Origin: Paenibacillus sp. BIHB 4019
GTDB taxonomy: Bacteria > Bacillota > Bacilli > Paenibacillales > Paenibacillaceae
Direction of reading: 5' to 3'
DNA: 64,000 nucleotides
Assembly: GCF_002741035.1 (NCBI RefSeq)
Contig: NZ_CP016808.1
Location: 496,001-560,000, forward strand
Both the position numbers and the translations under genes were made by a program. Positions 18,329 to 25,868 of the stretch are shown here, in pieces (the stretch's first letter is position 1; each line of letters opens with the position of its first letter). Below the pieces are notes generated by a model. It was not told the origin of the DNA. It did no database searches and worked only from the letters and a program-made list of their open reading frames with translations.

Positions 18329-19716
18329 TGGGAGGCACCGTTCGTATTTTAAAGCGTTTTATTGGGGCGACGATGCTCATCTCGCTCTCTTTGCTCATGC
18401 TTAACTTTTTGCTGCTGCTCATCTGGGTTAGTACAGGGACGGTCGAGGGAAGTTCGCCAGCCGCAGTTGTGCGGCATACGGCTGAAGGGCTGAAGGCTGC
18501 GAATAATGGGTATGTTCTTGAGGCCGAAACAGCGGCACGGCTGGATAGCCAGCAGGTGTGGGCGATGCTGATTAGCTCGGCAGGACAGGTCACGTGGGGG
18601 CACAGCTTGCCCGAAGAGCTCCCTGCCCATTATAGCTTGACGGATGTCGCCAAGCTTTCCATGAGCTACTTGATGGATTATCCCGTATTTGTGTGGGAGC
18701 ATGCAGACGGACTTATCGTGATCGGCTATCCGAAGGACAGCCTTGTCAAATACCAGCATATACTGCCGACCGACTGGGTCAAAAATTTGCCGCTGCGCGC
18801 CCTGCTCCTACTCATAGGGAACCTAGTGCTGGTTCTGATTGCCGCCCTGCTGATCGGTTCCCGGCTCCTGCTTTCCATCCGCCCGCTGACGCAGGGCATA
18901 CAGGCGCTTGCTGCGGATCAGGAGGTGCAGCTTGAGCCTAAAGGAATGCTCGCTGACCTGGCCCAGTCTGTCAACCACGCCTCATCGCTGCTGCATCAGA
19001 AAAATGCTTCGCTCAAAAGCAGGGATGAAGCGCGATCCAACTGGATCGCTGGCATTTCCCATGACATTCGCACTCCGCTGTCCATGGTGCTCGGCTATGC
19101 CAGCGAGCTGGAGGAGCATCAAGAAATTCCGCCGTTGCAGCGAAAGCATGCGGGGATTATCCGCTATCAAGCAGAGAAGCTGCGCACCTTAGTAAGCGAC
19201 TTAAATCTCGTTTCCATGCTGGAATATGAAATGCAGCCGCTCACTCCGAAGGCTTTGCGGCTGGCCGCCCTGACTCGACAGGTGGCATCCGATATAATTA
19301 ATGCGGGGCTTGAGCCCAGCTTTACGCTCGAAATGGACGACATAAACGAAACCGCCCAAATATACGGGGATGAGCGTCTGCTGCTGCGCGCCATGACCAA
19401 TCTCGTCCACAATGCGATTCGCCATAATCCACAGGGATGCGAAATCAGGCTTCGAGCAGAGCTTGCGGACGACAAGCATACGTGCCGCTTCATCGTATTA
19501 GACAATGGACGAGGCATCCCGCCGGAGGAGCTGGCCGATGTGCTGGAGCTGCCTTTTTCCGCAAATCGAAAATATGCCAGACCTTCCGGACATGGTCTCG
19601 GCCTGCCGATGGCTTGCCGAATAGCCAAAGCCCATCACGGGCGGCTGACGTTAACTAACGGGCCTGGAGCCGGACTCACCGCCGAGCTTGAGCTGCCTTG
19701 CTTGGAAGCGGGATAA
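18328..19716 (+). CDS. Membrane sensor histidine kinase paired with the OmpR-type regulator
   Basis: This 462-residue kinase has a first membrane helix at about 13-35, an extracytoplasmic sensor of about 120 residues and a second helix at about 155-177. A HAMP-like linker, HisKA with AGISHDIRTPLSM (His245), and an HATPase domain with N box NAIRHNP and G boxes DNGRGIP and GHGLGLP follow. The ATG follows AAGGAGGAG and overlaps the regulator stop. Sensing of a cell-envelope-active peptide is inferred from the neighbouring transporter. Confidence 0.87.
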   Translation: MGGTVRILKRFIGATMLISLSLLMLNFLLLLIWVSTGTVEGSSPAAVVRHTAEGLKAANNGYVLEAETAARLDSQQVWAMLISSAGQVTWGHSLPEELPAHYSLTDVAKLSMSYLMDYPVFVWEHADGLIVIGYPKDSLVKYQHILPTDWVKNLPLRALLLLIGNLVLVLIAALLIGSRLLLSIRPLTQGIQALAADQEVQLEPKGMLADLAQSVNHASSLLHQKNASLKSRDEARSNWIAGISHDIRTPLSMVLGYASELEEHQEIPPLQRKHAGIIRYQAEKLRTLVSDLNLVSMLEYEMQPLTPKALRLAALTRQVASDIINAGLEPSFTLEMDDINETAQIYGDERLLLRAMTNLVHNAIRHNPQGCEIRLRAELADDKHTCRFIVLDNGRGIPPEELADVLELPFSANRKYARPSGHGLGLPMACRIAKAHHGRLTLTNGPGAGLTAELELPCLEAG

Positions 19717-19778
19717 GCTGTTGTGTGCTAGGAATACTCTAGAGGCTAAAGAGCTGCTCCCTGCACTTGGATCAACGT

Positions 19779-19913
19779 GGTGGACACAGCAGCAGCTATT
19801 TTAACAAAATCATGGGTTATGGCACCTTATGCGGACTCAGGAGCCGCTAATGCGCCGATTTTCGCCATTTTGATAGGATAATGAGGGCAATAGCGGATTT
19901 CCTGTCCGCTTAG
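19779..19913. repeat. Dispersed intergenic repeat, copy A
   Basis: A roughly 135-base stretch starting GGTGGACACAGCAGCAGC shares long blocks with 45444-45577. Shared blocks include GCGGACTCAGGAG, CGCTAATGCGC and GGATAATGAGGGCAATAGCGG. It has no convincing ORF and is non-coding. The 455-base gap 19717-20172 holds this repeat and the transposase remnant. Confidence 0.85.
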
Positions 19914-19943
19914 GCAAACTCAAAAAATAGTAGAACCATACAA

Positions 19944-20098
19944 TCAAACGAGGGCAGTTCTTCCTCCGTATAGCCCTTCTCGCGAATCAGCAATTCGCGA
20001 ATGGCTTAGACCGTCAGACGGGTATAGAGTCTTCCAGTTTGCGCAATCCTTTGTGAATGGTATTCCGGCTGACTTGGGAGATGGCAGACGCTGCTCTG
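19944..20098 (-). pseudogene. Remnant of an ISAzo13-type (Rhodopirellula-family) transposase
   Basis: Read on the minus strand, two frames give SRNTIHKGLRKLEDS and then, after a frameshift and stop near 20020, AIRELLIREKGYTEEELPS. These resemble the helix-turn-helix and following segment of ISAzo13-like DDE transposases as I know them. Only about 50 codons survive. No terminal inverted repeats were recognised. Confidence 0.55.
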
Positions 20099-20172
20099 CT
20101 TATTTTTCTTCATCCATTCATCCACTCATTCATTCATGGACTTGTTTGGGTCTGTATTTACTATCATGTGTC

Positions 20173-21381
20173 TTATACCGTGCGATTTCTGGAGGCGCCG
20201 AGGCCAGACAGGAGCAGCAGAGCGCTAACGACAAGCAGCAGCAACAGCGGGGGCTTCCAGCTTGCCGTAATATCATGAAGCAGACCGAACAAGATCGGTC
20301 CGGTTGCCGCCAGCAAATAGCCAACCGATTGCGACATGCCGGAAAGAGCCGCGGAATCGAAGGCATCTTTCGTTCGCAAGCTTAAAAAGATCATGGCCAA
20401 GCTGAACGCACATCCTCCGCCAATTCCGAGTAAAACGGTCCACAACGAAATGAACGCATTTCCTCCGAAATAAAGGCCTCCCAATGAAACAAACAGCAGA
20501 ACCGACATGATGATGACCAGCAAACGTTGGTTCTTCATGCGTCCCGCCACGATCGGCACAATGAACGCTACGGGCAGCGCGGCCATCTGAAACAGCGACA
20601 GCAGCAAGCCGCCGCTGTCTTCATTCAAGCCCCGGCTTGACATGATTTCAGGCATCCAAGCGATCAGCACATAGAATAAGAGAGACTGCATCCCCATAAA
20701 AATCGTAACCATCCATGCCAGTGGCGAACGCCACAGACTTCCGCGCTTCGACGCACCGCTCGTCGCTGCCCCAACAGCCGCCCGACTCGCCCGGGCTTGA
20801 GGCAACCAGAACAGCGCGGCCAACAGAACGAGTATGCCCCATATGCCAAGCGCGCCATTCCAGCCGAAACCGAGATCGCGGGCGACCGGAACACTGACAC
20901 CGGATGCGATCGCCCCGCATAAATTCATTGATACGGAGTACACGCCGGTCATGAGGCCGACTTGATGAGCAAAATTCCGTTTGACCAAACTTGGAATGAG
21001 CACGTTGCACACCGCAATCGCCAGCCCAATCAAAGCAGTGCCTGCAAACAATGAAACGGTTGCGCTCAACGAACGGATCGCGATGCCCGCCATGAGTAAA
21101 ACCAGCGCATAAAGCAGGGTCCGCTCCGCCCCGAAGCGGCGTGCCAGAAAGGGTGCGAACGGTGAAAGCAGCGCGAAAGCAAGCAACGGCAGTGTAGTGA
21201 GCAGACCTGCCGCAGCATTCGACAGTCCGAGGGATTCGCGAATCGAGCCGACCAATGGGCCTACCGACGTTAGCGGCGACCGCATGGTCAGTGCAATCAG
21301 GACGATGCCGAGGATGATCGGCCAACCCAGCGACAAAGACTTCTTCGCCATCATTGGCTTCGTATCGCTTGTTACGCTCAT
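20173..21381 (-). CDS. CynX/NimT-family MFS transporter
   Basis: This 402-residue, 12-helix MFS protein has family features ALTMRSPLTSVGPLVGSIRE in and after helix 1, SLVKRNFAHQVGLMTGVYS in mid-protein, and GLLLSLFQMAALPVAFIVP in the second half. The CynX/NimT group is named for cyanate and nitroimidazole transport, but substrates are usually unknown. The ATG follows AAAGGAGG and overlaps the GntR gene by four bases, so the regulator is upstream in the same operon. Confidence 0.84.
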   Translation of the reverse strand: MSVTSDTKPMMAKKSLSLGWPIILGIVLIALTMRSPLTSVGPLVGSIRESLGLSNAAAGLLTTLPLLAFALLSPFAPFLARRFGAERTLLYALVLLMAGIAIRSLSATVSLFAGTALIGLAIAVCNVLIPSLVKRNFAHQVGLMTGVYSVSMNLCGAIASGVSVPVARDLGFGWNGALGIWGILVLLAALFWLPQARASRAAVGAATSGASKRGSLWRSPLAWMVTIFMGMQSLLFYVLIAWMPEIMSSRGLNEDSGGLLLSLFQMAALPVAFIVPIVAGRMKNQRLLVIIMSVLLFVSLGGLYFGGNAFISLWTVLLGIGGGCAFSLAMIFLSLRTKDAFDSAALSGMSQSVGYLLAATGPILFGLLHDITASWKPPLLLLLVVSALLLLSGLGASRNRTV

Positions 21382-22070
21382 GGCCGCTCGCCTCCTTTGA
21401 CCTCAAGAACAGCTTTCGATTCCGCAATATAACGGTGAACCGTTGCCACGGCACGATCGGCGTCTTGATCGACAATCGCTTGAACCAGTTGCCGATGCAT
21501 CTCCACGAAATCCCCATCGGCTTCATAACGAGTCAAGCTTGTAATCGAATCCTGTGACGCGTCCGCGATGTGGTTGTATAATTCAATCAAGATTTCATTA
21601 TGAGATGCCGCGATGATGCCTTGGTGAAGACGGATATCCTCCGTAACAATGGCATCCATGTCACCGCGTGCTGCCGCCCCCTCCCAGCGTTCCAATTGGA
21701 GAAGGAGCTCGCGCGCCTCTTCGTCCGTTCTGCGCTGTGCAGCCAGATGGGCTCCCTCGCGTTCGAGTGCATGCCGGACTTCCAACGTCTGCAGCGTATC
21801 GGATCGCATGATTCGTTTTTGCAGTACGACTCCCAGCGCGCTCGAAGAGCTGACGTACGTTCCGTCCCCTTGCTTCGTCTTTAAGAGTCCCGCGTGGATC
21901 AAAGCCCGAACCGCTTCCCTCAATGTATTGCGGCTAACATTCAACTCGACCATCAACTCTGGCTCGGCCGGAATACGCATCCCGACCGCCCACTTGCCGG
22001 ATTCGATCTGTCTTTCCATTTGCAATGCGACTTGCTCGACCAGCGTCAATCGATTTGTTTTCTGAAGCAT
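21378..22070 (-). CDS. GntR/FadR-family transcriptional regulator
   Basis: This 230-residue protein has an N-terminal winged helix containing IPAEPELMVELNVSRNTLRE and LLKTKQGDGTYV, then an all-helical FCD ligand domain with metal-ligand-like Asp/His positions (EDIRLHQGII, EMHRQLVQAI). The ATG at 22070 follows ATGAGGAC. It is first in the operon with the CynX-type transporter. An inverted repeat in its own leader suggests autoregulation by binding just downstream of the promoter. Confidence 0.87.
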   Translation of the reverse strand: MLQKTNRLTLVEQVALQMERQIESGKWAVGMRIPAEPELMVELNVSRNTLREAVRALIHAGLLKTKQGDGTYVSSSSALGVVLQKRIMRSDTLQTLEVRHALEREGAHLAAQRRTDEEARELLLQLERWEGAAARGDMDAIVTEDIRLHQGIIAASHNEILIELYNHIADASQDSITSLTRYEADGDFVEMHRQLVQAIVDQDADRAVATVHRYIAESKAVLEVKGGERP

Positions 22071-22097
22071 ACGTCAGTCCTCATTTCATCTATTTAT

Positions 22098-22153
22098 CAA
22101 ACATAGGATGTTTGGTTAATTGGTATTTTAACACACTTATATCGTGGAGACAA
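22098..22153 (-). promoter_or_regulatory. Promoter and candidate GntR operator of the gntR-cynX operon
   Basis: On the minus strand TTGTCT (22148-22153) and TAAAAT (22125-22130) are 17 bases apart. Just downstream, CAAACAT-AGG-ATGTTTG (22098-22114) is a perfect 7-bp inverted repeat placed to block transcription. The rest of 22154-22401 is AT-rich with no gene seen. Confidence 0.6.
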
Positions 22154-22401
22154 CTTCTTCCCTAAAAACCAAGCTTCGATAAATTGAAGTTTGCATAAAC
22201 AACCTAGTAAATTGTAATTCTATTATTTTCTATCGTTACCAATCCTCATTTAATGTCGTATAACTCTTTAGATTGCTTTGCTTCCCGCATGGATGCTGTC
22301 GAAATGAATCGTTCTTTCGATAAACTTGTCCTGCCAATCTAGCAAATGGGCAAAAAAGAAGCTACACTAAAGCTATCGCATTATCTGAGGAGGGATCAAC
22401 G

Positions 22402-22875
22402 TTGCCAAAAGCGCCATTCCTTGTTTCTACTCTATTATTCATGTCCTTGCTATTTCTGTTATTGCCGCATAAGGTTGCCGAAGCAAGCATGTGGAGCAAC
22501 ATAAAGGGCATTTTCTCCGCCCCCGAAAAAATCGACGCGCTGGAGCAGCAATATATGGATGCCAAGCAGCAGCTTGATGCACAGAAGGAGCAGCTCACCG
22601 AGTCGCTGCAAAGTGCAGAGCAATATGCAGCCAGGCAAGAGGAGCTCATGCAGCAGAACGAGCAGTTCCGCAAAACCAATGAGCAGCTAATGGAACAGAA
22701 CAACGCGCTTATACAAGAAATGGAGCAAATCAAGCAGAAGCAAGCCAGCTTTACGCAAAAGCTCATCAATACAGCACTCATCATTATGAGTTTGATTTTC
22801 GCCTATATTCTTTCCCTGCGCGTATGGCGTTATCTCGTTTGGCGCAAGCAGAAGCATGCCGGCAGAGGAGTGTAG
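22402..22875 (+). CDS. Exported coiled-coil protein with C-terminal membrane anchor
   Basis: This 157-residue protein is not assignable to a named family. A hydrophobic N-terminus (LVSTLLFMSLLFLLLP, possibly cleaved near AEAS) is followed by a Gln/Glu-rich coiled coil (about 40-115, EQ/QL heptads). A second hydrophobic helix (LINTALIIMSLIFAYILSL) and a basic tail RVWRYLVWRKQKH end the protein. The start is TTG at 22402 after GAGGAGGG. Three bases separate it from the AIM24-like gene, so the two probably act together at the membrane. Confidence 0.75.
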   Translation: MPKAPFLVSTLLFMSLLFLLLPHKVAEASMWSNIKGIFSAPEKIDALEQQYMDAKQQLDAQKEQLTESLQSAEQYAARQEELMQQNEQFRKTNEQLMEQNNALIQEMEQIKQKQASFTQKLINTALIIMSLIFAYILSLRVWRYLVWRKQKHAGRGV

Positions 22876-22878
22876 TCG

Positions 22879-23568
22879 ATGAAAGCAACCTCCCCCGCGC
22901 CGATTGGACATGTGAAGGTGACGCTTCAGGAAGCGGACAAGCTCCATGTGCTCCATCCGGGAGCGATTATTGCTTACCAAGGCGCACCACAGCAGCGCGA
23001 GGATCGTTTTATGAATTTGGCAGGCGTTTATCGCAAAAAGAAATGGGTTCGCGCCCTGCTGAGCGGCCCCTCCGAATTTATTATCGGCTTGCCGCCGGGC
23101 TGCTCGCTGGAGACGATCCCCATCGGACCGGAAAGCGATTTGCTGTTCGATTATCGCCACGTGCTCTATTTCACAGACGGCATGCAGCTCAAAAGCGTCA
23201 TTCAAAAAATGAAAAATGTGTGGATTACCCGCGAGCTGGTGCGGATGCGCTTCTCCGGCCCCGGCGACCTTGGCGTCATCACAAGCGGCGACATTGCGGT
23301 GCTCCAGTTGGACAAGGAGCGCCCGCTTTTTGTAAATACGAGCTCGCTCGTCGCTTATCCCGCCAATGCGAGCATCCAGCTTGCCGTTTACGGCAATCAG
23401 CTAGCGAGCCAGAACATGAACGTCCAGTGGAAAATAACCGGCAGCGGCCCTGTCCTTATTCAGACGGGCTCGCATGGGAAAGACCTGGAGCATCCGCTGC
23501 AAAACGACGGCTTCTTCAAGCGCTTGCTGCGCGAAGTGCTGCCGTTCGGCAGCGTGTATATTAAATAG
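22879..23568 (+). CDS. AIM24-family protein
   Basis: This 229-residue beta-rich protein has AIM24/TspO-associated-fold features: LHPGAIIAYQGAPQQRED, then RMRFSGPGDLGVITSGDIAVLQL and LFVNTSSLVAYPANASIQLAV. AIM24 domains occur in bacteria without a defined biochemical role. It follows the coiled-coil membrane protein after three bases and ends in a strong terminator, so the two form a closed operon. Confidence 0.72.
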   Translation: MKATSPAPIGHVKVTLQEADKLHVLHPGAIIAYQGAPQQREDRFMNLAGVYRKKKWVRALLSGPSEFIIGLPPGCSLETIPIGPESDLLFDYRHVLYFTDGMQLKSVIQKMKNVWITRELVRMRFSGPGDLGVITSGDIAVLQLDKERPLFVNTSSLVAYPANASIQLAVYGNQLASQNMNVQWKITGSGPVLIQTGSHGKDLEHPLQNDGFFKRLLREVLPFGSVYIK

Positions 23569-23582
23569 TAAAAGGGCATTGC

Positions 23583-23628
23583 AAAAAACACCTGAAATCG
23601 CTGTATTAGCGGTTTCAGGTGTTTTTTT
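23583..23628 (+). terminator. Terminator of the coiled-coil/AIM24 operon
   Basis: ACACCTGAAA...TTTCAGGTGT with inner CGCT/AGCG forms a long stem flanked by A and T runs, followed by TTTTTTT. The A/T runs are symmetric, so it could also work on the minus strand, that is, at the far end of the CRISPR transcript. Confidence 0.9.
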
Positions 23629-23725
23629 ATATGAGGTGTTCTTTTTCAAGAAAGATAAAAACGTTAGTTTTTGAGCGATATAAGTAGTTGCAAATTTAGA
23701 GTGAAAAATATTCATATTTATTACG

Positions 23726-24024
23726 ATTTCAATCTACGCACTCCATACGGAGTGCGACAACGTATTACAGAGGTGGGGGCGACGACATCGCATGTTTCAA
23801 TCCATGCACTCCACACGGAGTGCGACTATGATAGCAGATTGTCATGGGGGCGTAAAGGAGTTTCTATCCACGCACTCCATACGGAGTGCGACGATCTACG
23901 CAAGCAAACCGAGGAGTTCTACAAAGTTTCAATCCACGCACTCCACACGGAGTGCGACTGCTGCAATATTTTAGTCGGGACGAATAAAGGCGTTTCAATC
24001 CACGCACTCCACACGGAGTGCGAC
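23726..24024 (-). CRISPR. Type I-C-like CRISPR array, five repeats and four spacers
   Basis: Five 33-base repeats lie at 23726-23758, 23794-23826, 23860-23892, 23926-23958 and 23992-24024. On the plus strand they begin GTTTCAATCCACGCACTCC and end CGGAGTGCGAC. Spacers are 35, 33, 33 and 33 bases. Type I-C repeats are read in the direction ending GTGGATTGAAAC, so the array is on the minus strand with its leader above 24024. The repeats differ: the first has A for G and CTAC for CCAC, the second CATGC, the third CTATCC, and the middle alternates CATAC/CACAC. The degenerate 23726 unit is then the leader-distal end, as expected. No cas gene lies in the window. Confidence 0.93.
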
Positions 24025-24028
24025 AGCG

Positions 24029-24075
24029 AAAAAAGAGGTGATTGATCCCATCATGGCATCAATCACCTCTTTTTT
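24029..24075. terminator. Terminator-like perfect palindrome abutting the CRISPR array
   Basis: An 18-bp perfect stem (AAAAAAGAGGTGATTGAT at 24029-24046 with its complement at 24058-24075) around an 11-base loop, with A/T runs at both ends. It begins four bases after the last repeat, between array and presumed leader. In either direction it has the form of an intrinsic terminator. Confidence 0.85.
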
Positions 24076-24080
24076 CAATA

Positions 24081-24207
24081 AATATAATACTAGTAAAATC
24101 TAGATCAAACCTTGACTTTTCTTGAAATAGCTCAAAATCGACATGTTTCTACAATTTCTGAGGTGCGAATCCCCTAGGGTTTTTATGTGAGCTTCACATT
24201 CGCACCT
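24081..24207 (-). promoter_or_regulatory. Presumed CRISPR leader with promoter and inverted repeat
   Basis: On the minus strand TTGATC (24103-24108) and TATATT (24081-24086) are spaced 16 bases and point toward the array. Farther up, AGGTGCGAAT (24161-24170) is the inverse of ATTCGCACCT (24198-24207), enclosing CCCCTAGGG and a TATGTGAGC segment. The AT-rich tract plus this inverted repeat resembles the leader of type I-C arrays in Firmicutes from memory. The promoter start would fall almost on the edge of the 24029-24075 hairpin. Confidence 0.5.
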
Positions 24208-24244
24208 GGGCATGTAGCCTCAGCTGCTAAAAAACTTTATTCAA

Positions 24245-25834
24245 CTACGCCGTCTTAAAGCTCGACACCGTATGCTGGAGATCATCCGCCAGCTGGGCCA
24301 GCGATTGCGCGGTTGCAGCGGATTCTTCGCTGCTTGCTGCGGACTCTTCGGCTGCGGCGGACACATTTTCAACGGTAGTCAGCACGTTTGCGGCTTGGGC
24401 CGCCTGCTCTTCGCTTGCTGCGGCAATTTCGGACACGCGATGGCCTGTATCGTTGACCATCTTCGTAATGCGCTCGAACGCTTCTCCGGTTTTCTCCGAC
24501 AATGCTGCGCTTTCCTCGACTGCATTCACGCTGCGCTTCGTATTTTGCTGCATGCCTTGAATGATGACCGTAATTTTCTTCGTCGCTTCGCCGCTTCGCT
24601 CCGCCAGCTTGCGCACCTCATCAGCTACAACAGCAAAGCCGCGTCCTTGCTCGCCTGCCCGGGCAGCCTCAATGGCTGCATTCAGCGCAAGCAGATTCGT
24701 TTGATCGGCAATATCCTCAATGACCTCGATAATATCGCCAACCTGATGGGAATCCTGCTCCAGCTGGGACATTTGCTCGCGCACGCCGTTCATGCTTTTC
24801 ACCGAATCGTCGATAATGGTGCGGCCTTCCCTAGCAATTTTCATCGCGGAATCCGATAGCTCGGATGCTTGCTCCGTACTTTGAGCGACCGATTGGATCG
24901 CCATCTTCAGCTCGCTGAACAGCTCATGAATCGTCTGTGCTGCCGTTGCCTGAGCCGTGCTGCCGCCGGCAATTTCCTCTGTCGCCGCCGAAATTTGCTC
25001 CGCTGCCGCAGCTACGTTATGCGACGATTCAATAATGCCGCTAACCGTTCCATTCAAACGGTCAATCATATGGTTGAAGGAGCTAGCAAGCTTGCCGACC
25101 TCGTCTGTGGAGTCGATGTTCACCTTCTCGCGCAGGTCGCCATCGGCCACATTTTTCGCCAAAACAACGATCCGTCCCAGCGGCTTCGAAATCATTCGAG
25201 CCAGCACAATGCCAAAGACAATACTCAGGAGGAATGCCAGCACCACCATAATAATCGTAATGGTCAGTGCACTGTTATACGTTTCCTCGCCCCTTTGATT
25301 CGCTTGATCGGCTTCAAGAATGGAAAGCTCAATGCTTTCCTTCAGCAAATTGAAAACAATATCGCCTTGCGTTTTCAGCTCGTTGTTAATGAAGCCTTTG
25401 AATGCTGCTTCATTGCCCGAGCTGCCGATTTCAATTGCGCGCGCATAAACGTCTTGATAGGTTTTCCATTCCACATCATAGCTATCGATGATTTTTTGGG
25501 CAGTAACACTTAAATCGGTCGCTTTATATTTATCAACAGCCTGATCGACGAGTGCTGTAGTTTCCTTAATCGTAGCAAGCTCCGCCTGCTTCTGCTGATC
25601 CGTATCATGCAAATAAAGGTTTCGGATCTGTACACGCAAACGGGTATAGTTGACCTGAGCCTCATAAGCTTCTTTAACCGGAATCAAATTGTTAAAATAC
25701 ATATCATCCTGGGACGTATTCATTTTACCTAAATTATAAATGCCAAACAGACCGACAACACCTAAAATAATCGCAACGATCAGAAACGCGGATATTAATT
25801 TGACGCTGATTTTCAAGTTGTTGAACCATTTCAT
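24245..25834 (-). CDS. Methyl-accepting chemotaxis protein with four-helix-bundle sensor
   Basis: This 529-residue chemoreceptor has a first membrane helix (about 12-32), a four-helix-bundle extracellular sensor (about 40-185), a second helix (about 190-212), HAMP (213-265) and a cytoplasmic signalling domain. The hairpin tip is [20 protein letters not shown] with [22 protein letters not shown]. The ATG follows GGGAGG. It is 34 bases after cheA and last of the cheB-cheW-cheA-mcp operon. The ligand is unknown. Confidence 0.92.
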   Translation of the reverse strand: MKWFNNLKISVKLISAFLIVAIILGVVGLFGIYNLGKMNTSQDDMYFNNLIPVKEAYEAQVNYTRLRVQIRNLYLHDTDQQKQAELATIKETTALVDQAVDKYKATDLSVTAQKIIDSYDVEWKTYQDVYARAIEIGSSGNEAAFKGFINNELKTQGDIVFNLLKESIELSILEADQANQRGEETYNSALTITIIMVVLAFLLSIVFGIVLARMISKPLGRIVVLAKNVADGDLREKVNIDSTDEVGKLASSFNHMIDRLNGTVSGIIESSHNVAAAAEQISAATEEIAGGSTAQATAAQTIHELFSELKMAIQSVAQSTEQASELSDSAMKIAREGRTIIDDSVKSMNGVREQMSQLEQDSHQVGDIIEVIEDIADQTNLLALNAAIEAARAGEQGRGFAVVADEVRKLAERSGEATKKITVIIQGMQQNTKRSVNAVEESAALSEKTGEAFERITKMVNDTGHRVSEIAAASEEQAAQAANVLTTVENVSAAAEESAASSEESAATAQSLAQLADDLQHTVSSFKTA

Positions 25835-25868
25835 ATCAAATATCCTCCCTTTTCTTGTTCCAATGTGT

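Noticed and set aside
23671..24045. ORF with repeated IHALHTECD peptides
   Set aside because: It is a translation of the CRISPR array. The peptide repeats are the DNA repeats.
24272..25513. Plus-strand ORFs opposite the chemoreceptor
   Set aside because: They are antisense frames of the MCP gene. High Cys/Arg/His content shows non-coding composition.
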